DNA from: a virus
Strand: one strand, 5' to 3'
DNA: 23,413 nt
Virus record (IMG/VR): IMGVR_UViG_3300006921_000165
Location: 1-23,413 of that record
In this document: piece by piece, positions 21,701 to 23,413 of the stretch
Layout: every line of letters starts with the position of its first letter
Numbering within the stretch: the stretch's first letter is position 1
Notes under the pieces: model-generated
Told to the model about the DNA's origin: nothing
Database searches by the model: none
Seen by the model: the letters and a program-made list of their open reading frames with translations, nothing else
Program-made: the position numbers and the translations under genes

Positions 21701-22934
21701 TAACAATAGCAGCAACCGCTTTATCAGCTACTGATTTATTCATTAGTGTTCCGCTAATACCTTTTAAACCAAGTCTATCTAATACTGCTTGAGTTATACC
21801 AGCACCTACAGCAAGTGTAGCACTTTTACTATCGCCTTCCATTTCATTCCAAGTTTGTCCTGTATACATAGCTACTATTGGTAACATAGATGTACCATAA
21901 GTAACAGGAGCTAACGCTGCTCCACCCATAGTAGCTGCCATATAAGGAAGAGAAACCATAGCATTGTTACCTAAGAATTCAAAGAACTCTCCAACATTAT
22001 CTATGTCCCATTCATTACCAATAGTGTTACCATCTTCATCTAGCTTAGGTATAAGAGCACTTAATTTTACTTTAGGCATATCAGCTAGCTTTGTATGAAG
22101 TCTATTTATATTAGTCTCACCATAATGTTCTAACCAATTAAAGCCTGTTTTTTCTCCAAGCATATCAGCAACGCCATACAATCCTTCCATAGCACCAGTA
22201 ACACCAACGTCCCATGATGTACTTAAAGGATTAAGAGCATTATTAAAAAGATCTCTATCATTACGACGTACCTGTACATTGCTATAATCATAAGTTTTAG
22301 CTAGAGCTTGTCGCCTTTTATACTGATCTATTGATTCTCCAGGCTGACGCTCTGCTGTTAAGTTAGCTATTTCTTTTTCATCAAACGCTATCTTTTTAGC
22401 AGTATCTATATAGTCCCCAGTTTCTGCATCTTTAGCTACACGCATTAACGTTTCTGCAACTTCCCATTCAGACATATCTTGTTCATAAGCTGAACCGGCT
22501 CTCATTGCTTTACCATATGCTGCAGCAGCTAATTGATTATCACTACTATATAAATTAGGTTGTGATATTCCTTCTGCTGCGAGCATAGATGTAAAGTCAT
22601 TACCGTATTTATCTACTAAATGAACTAGCTGACGAGTATTTGTAGTATCCATCATTGGACTACCGTCTTCATTAAAAAGATATTTTATTTTATTAAAGCC
22701 TTTTTTCTTAGCTAATCTTGGAATAACTTCATCGGCCATAGCTCCGCCAGCAGTACCAGTTGTTACTGTACCATCAGGTAATATACGCTGTATCTCAGGC
22801 GCTTCATATCCTTGAATACGAAGCAGGTTACCTGAAGAATCTATAAGTGTATCAGGATCAGAGAAAACAAAACCACTTTCTTTCATAAGTTCTTGACCGG
22901 GTATTATTGCATTTTGTAAACGATTACTACCCAT
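18720..22934 (-). CDS. gp16-like internal virion protein with nuclease-like N-terminus
   Basis: This 1404-aa protein is probably part of the ejected inner core, similar in size to T7 gp16 (1318 aa). Residues 20-130 resemble a staphylococcal nuclease fold. They have DPDT (Asp28), LRIQGYEAPE (Arg39, Glu44, Glu47) and TRQLVHL (Arg101), matching Asp21, Arg35, Asp40, Glu43 and Arg87 of the nuclease, with Asp40 replaced by Glu. Ala/Gly-rich hydrophobic stretches lie near 325-385, 465-525 and 985-1015, with a clear membrane-like segment at 1243-1260 (AVMMTMIFLGFLSQYL). T7 gp16 has a lytic transglycosylase at this end; none is seen here. GGAG lies before the ATG. It is co-transcribed with the polymerase-like gene. 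Confidence 0.72.
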   Translation of the reverse strand: MGSNRLQNAIIPGQELMKESGFVFSDPDTLIDSSGNLLRIQGYEAPEIQRILPDGTVTTGTAGGAMADEVIPRLAKKKGFNKIKYLFNEDGSPMMDTTNTRQLVHLVDKYGNDFTSMLAAEGISQPNLYSSDNQLAAAAYGKAMRAGSAYEQDMSEWEVAETLMRVAKDAETGDYIDTAKKIAFDEKEIANLTAERQPGESIDQYKRRQALAKTYDYSNVQVRRNDRDLFNNALNPLSTSWDVGVTGAMEGLYGVADMLGEKTGFNWLEHYGETNINRLHTKLADMPKVKLSALIPKLDEDGNTIGNEWDIDNVGEFFEFLGNNAMVSLPYMAATMGGAALAPVTYGTSMLPIVAMYTGQTWNEMEGDSKSATLAVGAGITQAVLDRLGLKGISGTLMNKSVADKAVAAIVKRDGVTPGDARKILAQMTRKEAALLTGAAATVAKEQLKARNVLRSLFQRGARGAVTEGATEAMQEATAYMAAVVGSEKVFDAYELQNRLLNATIAGGTLGAGFSIPGAAIDVGAWTDIAVRQAEADPNKLSRAGSQYEADLEEFGRVESIQELTLEAGEKVANERNKVVMPPNISNTYDYLIRPRYNKGDKFRDGSIAKADETDNAYNKRLKQAKKLEDRFSTKVNTKTVDQRAADSKVDTKEMSTWDRVKRTWESIPGLWRGSTRFIFTDALQDSSRSLRKLADMFGANLQRTFSGVNFENRKKHLLTTYRNLVSTPAEFASIAGIKTVDQAKLSEIINDFGYWLVDPKGNNDKEGSNVNWNSLPANLKPYETFLKQYYNQQAMLSDKLLADQEKSYKENNKKFDVKRLNNYLMKYKSFNKGAIEKNRAKFIQTLMTTFKFNKADATTLTDNIINQDTLVADQDFQVGGSKFIPAAHKKRTLGLSQRPEFNEFMERDAFVNISNAAKSASRVITYQEFLGDNNEKVAYLLNEAEKEGVSEQNVNRIAKQMQDYLNAESGNYKRIKNANISKIQKNLGVWTTIAGLPLATISSFVELAVTAVSVPPNIIFKEIGNASKEAAQAMWATMTDPRWNSTNRQLKKEQRQERIKQLGFFDWDVGAAQTTGATETTHASRRLLDKYFRVIGLQQWTDYTRNIRASIADDYIMSHLETIINGRKSGDAKTNDMQESEELLRNLGIDVELLIRMQTQQGPWNPKQLKDFDAMMLDAEFNFVNIAIALPNTANRPLYYQNQHLALFTQFQGFISTFTANQIPKMWGEYIKRGNPSLKYNAFAVMMTMIFLGFLSQYLKDLLKYGEPTPYLDPVEKIQRGIGASGLLGTGERVMNFMYPIYEQSSDSPAEWLFNTISGEAAALSNVTRVYGGAGKIIQGQPDKGAYDIMKTAPFIGPFNRLNRTIAEGLFGKSPPKKYETPYSKMSKENQRIYDIQQARENR

Positions 22935-22950
22935 TATATTACTCCTTTAA

Positions 22951-23403
22951 TTAGTTACTTCTAAGTTCTCTTCTTAACCATGACATGAATAATGTCTCAT
23001 CAGGTTGTGTATTTTTCTTAGCTATTTCTATAGCTTTACTTTCACCTTTTAATTTAGTTGCTTTACCGTTAATATCTGAAACACTTATTTCACTTGGATT
23101 ACCGTTAAAGGCTGACAGATCCGCTGTAAATAGTTGATGATACATTTTCCATTTATCGCTAAGTTCATTTCGACCTTCTGCAGAAGCCCAATCTAACGTT
23201 GGATAAGCAGTTGAACCTGCAACAGCTTCATTAAGTTTCTTTATAGCGTTAACATTCTTGGGAGTAACTGCGTCACCAAATAAGTTTGGATCAATAGTAG
23301 CTACCGCTGATCTAATAAATCCAGCTTCTATCCAAGGTGTAATTGACTGCGGTTTATAGGTTGGATCAGCACGCACAGCCGCTAACATATTCTCATGGGC
23401 CAT
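22951..23403 (-). CDS. Late virion-operon protein, unknown, start uncertain
   Basis: This 150-aa protein lies upstream of the gp16-like gene in the late operon, with a 16-base gap. The visible start is an ATG at 23403, only ten bases from the window edge. No ribosome site is seen in those ten bases, and the frame stays open to the edge, so the true start may lie outside. The protein has no membrane segment. In T7 the gene before the large core proteins is gp14, and a small internal virion or connector-linked role fits the place, but no similarity was recognised. Confidence 0.6.
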   Translation of the reverse strand: MAHENMLAAVRADPTYKPQSITPWIEAGFIRSAVATIDPNLFGDAVTPKNVNAIKKLNEAVAGSTAYPTLDWASAEGRNELSDKWKMYHQLFTADLSAFNGNPSEISVSDINGKATKLKGESKAIEIAKKNTQPDETLFMSWLRRELRSN

Positions 23404-23413
23404 TATAGCTATA

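Noticed and set aside
1-23413. tRNA genes, CRISPR array, integrase, insertion sequences or lysogeny genes
   Set aside because: None was seen on either strand; the content points to a lytic phage, though the rest of the genome is not visible.

Overview
This window looks like the left part, or a large fragment, of a lytic podovirus genome with a T7-type replication module. The phage hallmarks are a compact AT-rich layout, start and stop codons that touch or overlap, and a complete set of T7-style replication enzymes. The host cannot be read from the sequence. The AT-rich composition and the short (609-aa and 730-aa) T7-like polymerases resemble marine podoviruses, but that is only a guess. No tRNA, CRISPR array, integrase or insertion sequence is visible.

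Layout. (1) Positions 1-227 are non-coding and begin with a 13-bp tandem repeat cut by the window edge. (2) Positions 228-4634, + strand, hold small, mostly acidic early genes of unknown function plus a T7 gp2.5-like ssDNA-binding protein, including two genes (27 and 43 aa) shorter than the usual ORF cut-off. (3) Positions 4641-5111 are a small island: a bidirectional terminator and one minus-strand gene that may be a small terminase subunit. (4) Positions 5187-7464, + strand, form a nucleotide-metabolism operon: a DUF1599-like protein, a thymidylate-synthase-fold enzyme carrying the Asn-to-Asp change typical of dCMP hydroxymethylases, a MazG-like/all-alpha NTP pyrophosphohydrolase, an unknown gene and a small zinc-ribbon protein. 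(5) Positions 7448-14895, + strand, are the replication and transcription module: family A DNA polymerase, 5'-3' exonuclease, RusA-like resolvase, primase-helicase, dCMP deaminase, T7-like RNA polymerase and a small unknown gene, closed by a second bidirectional terminator. (6) Positions 14944-23403, minus strand, are late virion genes that converge on that terminator: a 150-aa protein, a 1404-aa gp16-like internal virion protein and a 1258-aa protein.

The most striking point is the 1258-aa product, the last gene of the late operon. It carries every core motif of a single-subunit RNA polymerase in order (TGR, motif A Asp764, motif B Lys847/Tyr855, motif C Asp1061), in a form that recalls the phage N4 virion RNA polymerase. 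The phage would then have two single-subunit RNA polymerases: one packaged and injected, and one (730 aa) made in the cell. Two other observations fit this. The 730-aa RNA polymerase gene lies at the end of the replication block, not at the early position it has in T7. The early region also carries four small hairpins with covarying stems (168-189, 1093-1114, 3462-3481, 5280-5299), and N4 virion polymerase uses hairpin promoters. A second notable theme is a possible cytosine-modification pathway (dCMP hydroxymethylase-like enzyme, pyrophosphohydrolase and DUF1599 protein in one operon). A third is an N-terminal staphylococcal-nuclease-like domain on the 1404-aa virion protein, where T7 gp16 has a lytic transglycosylase.

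All domain calls were made by reading motifs by eye. No database or structure search was run.
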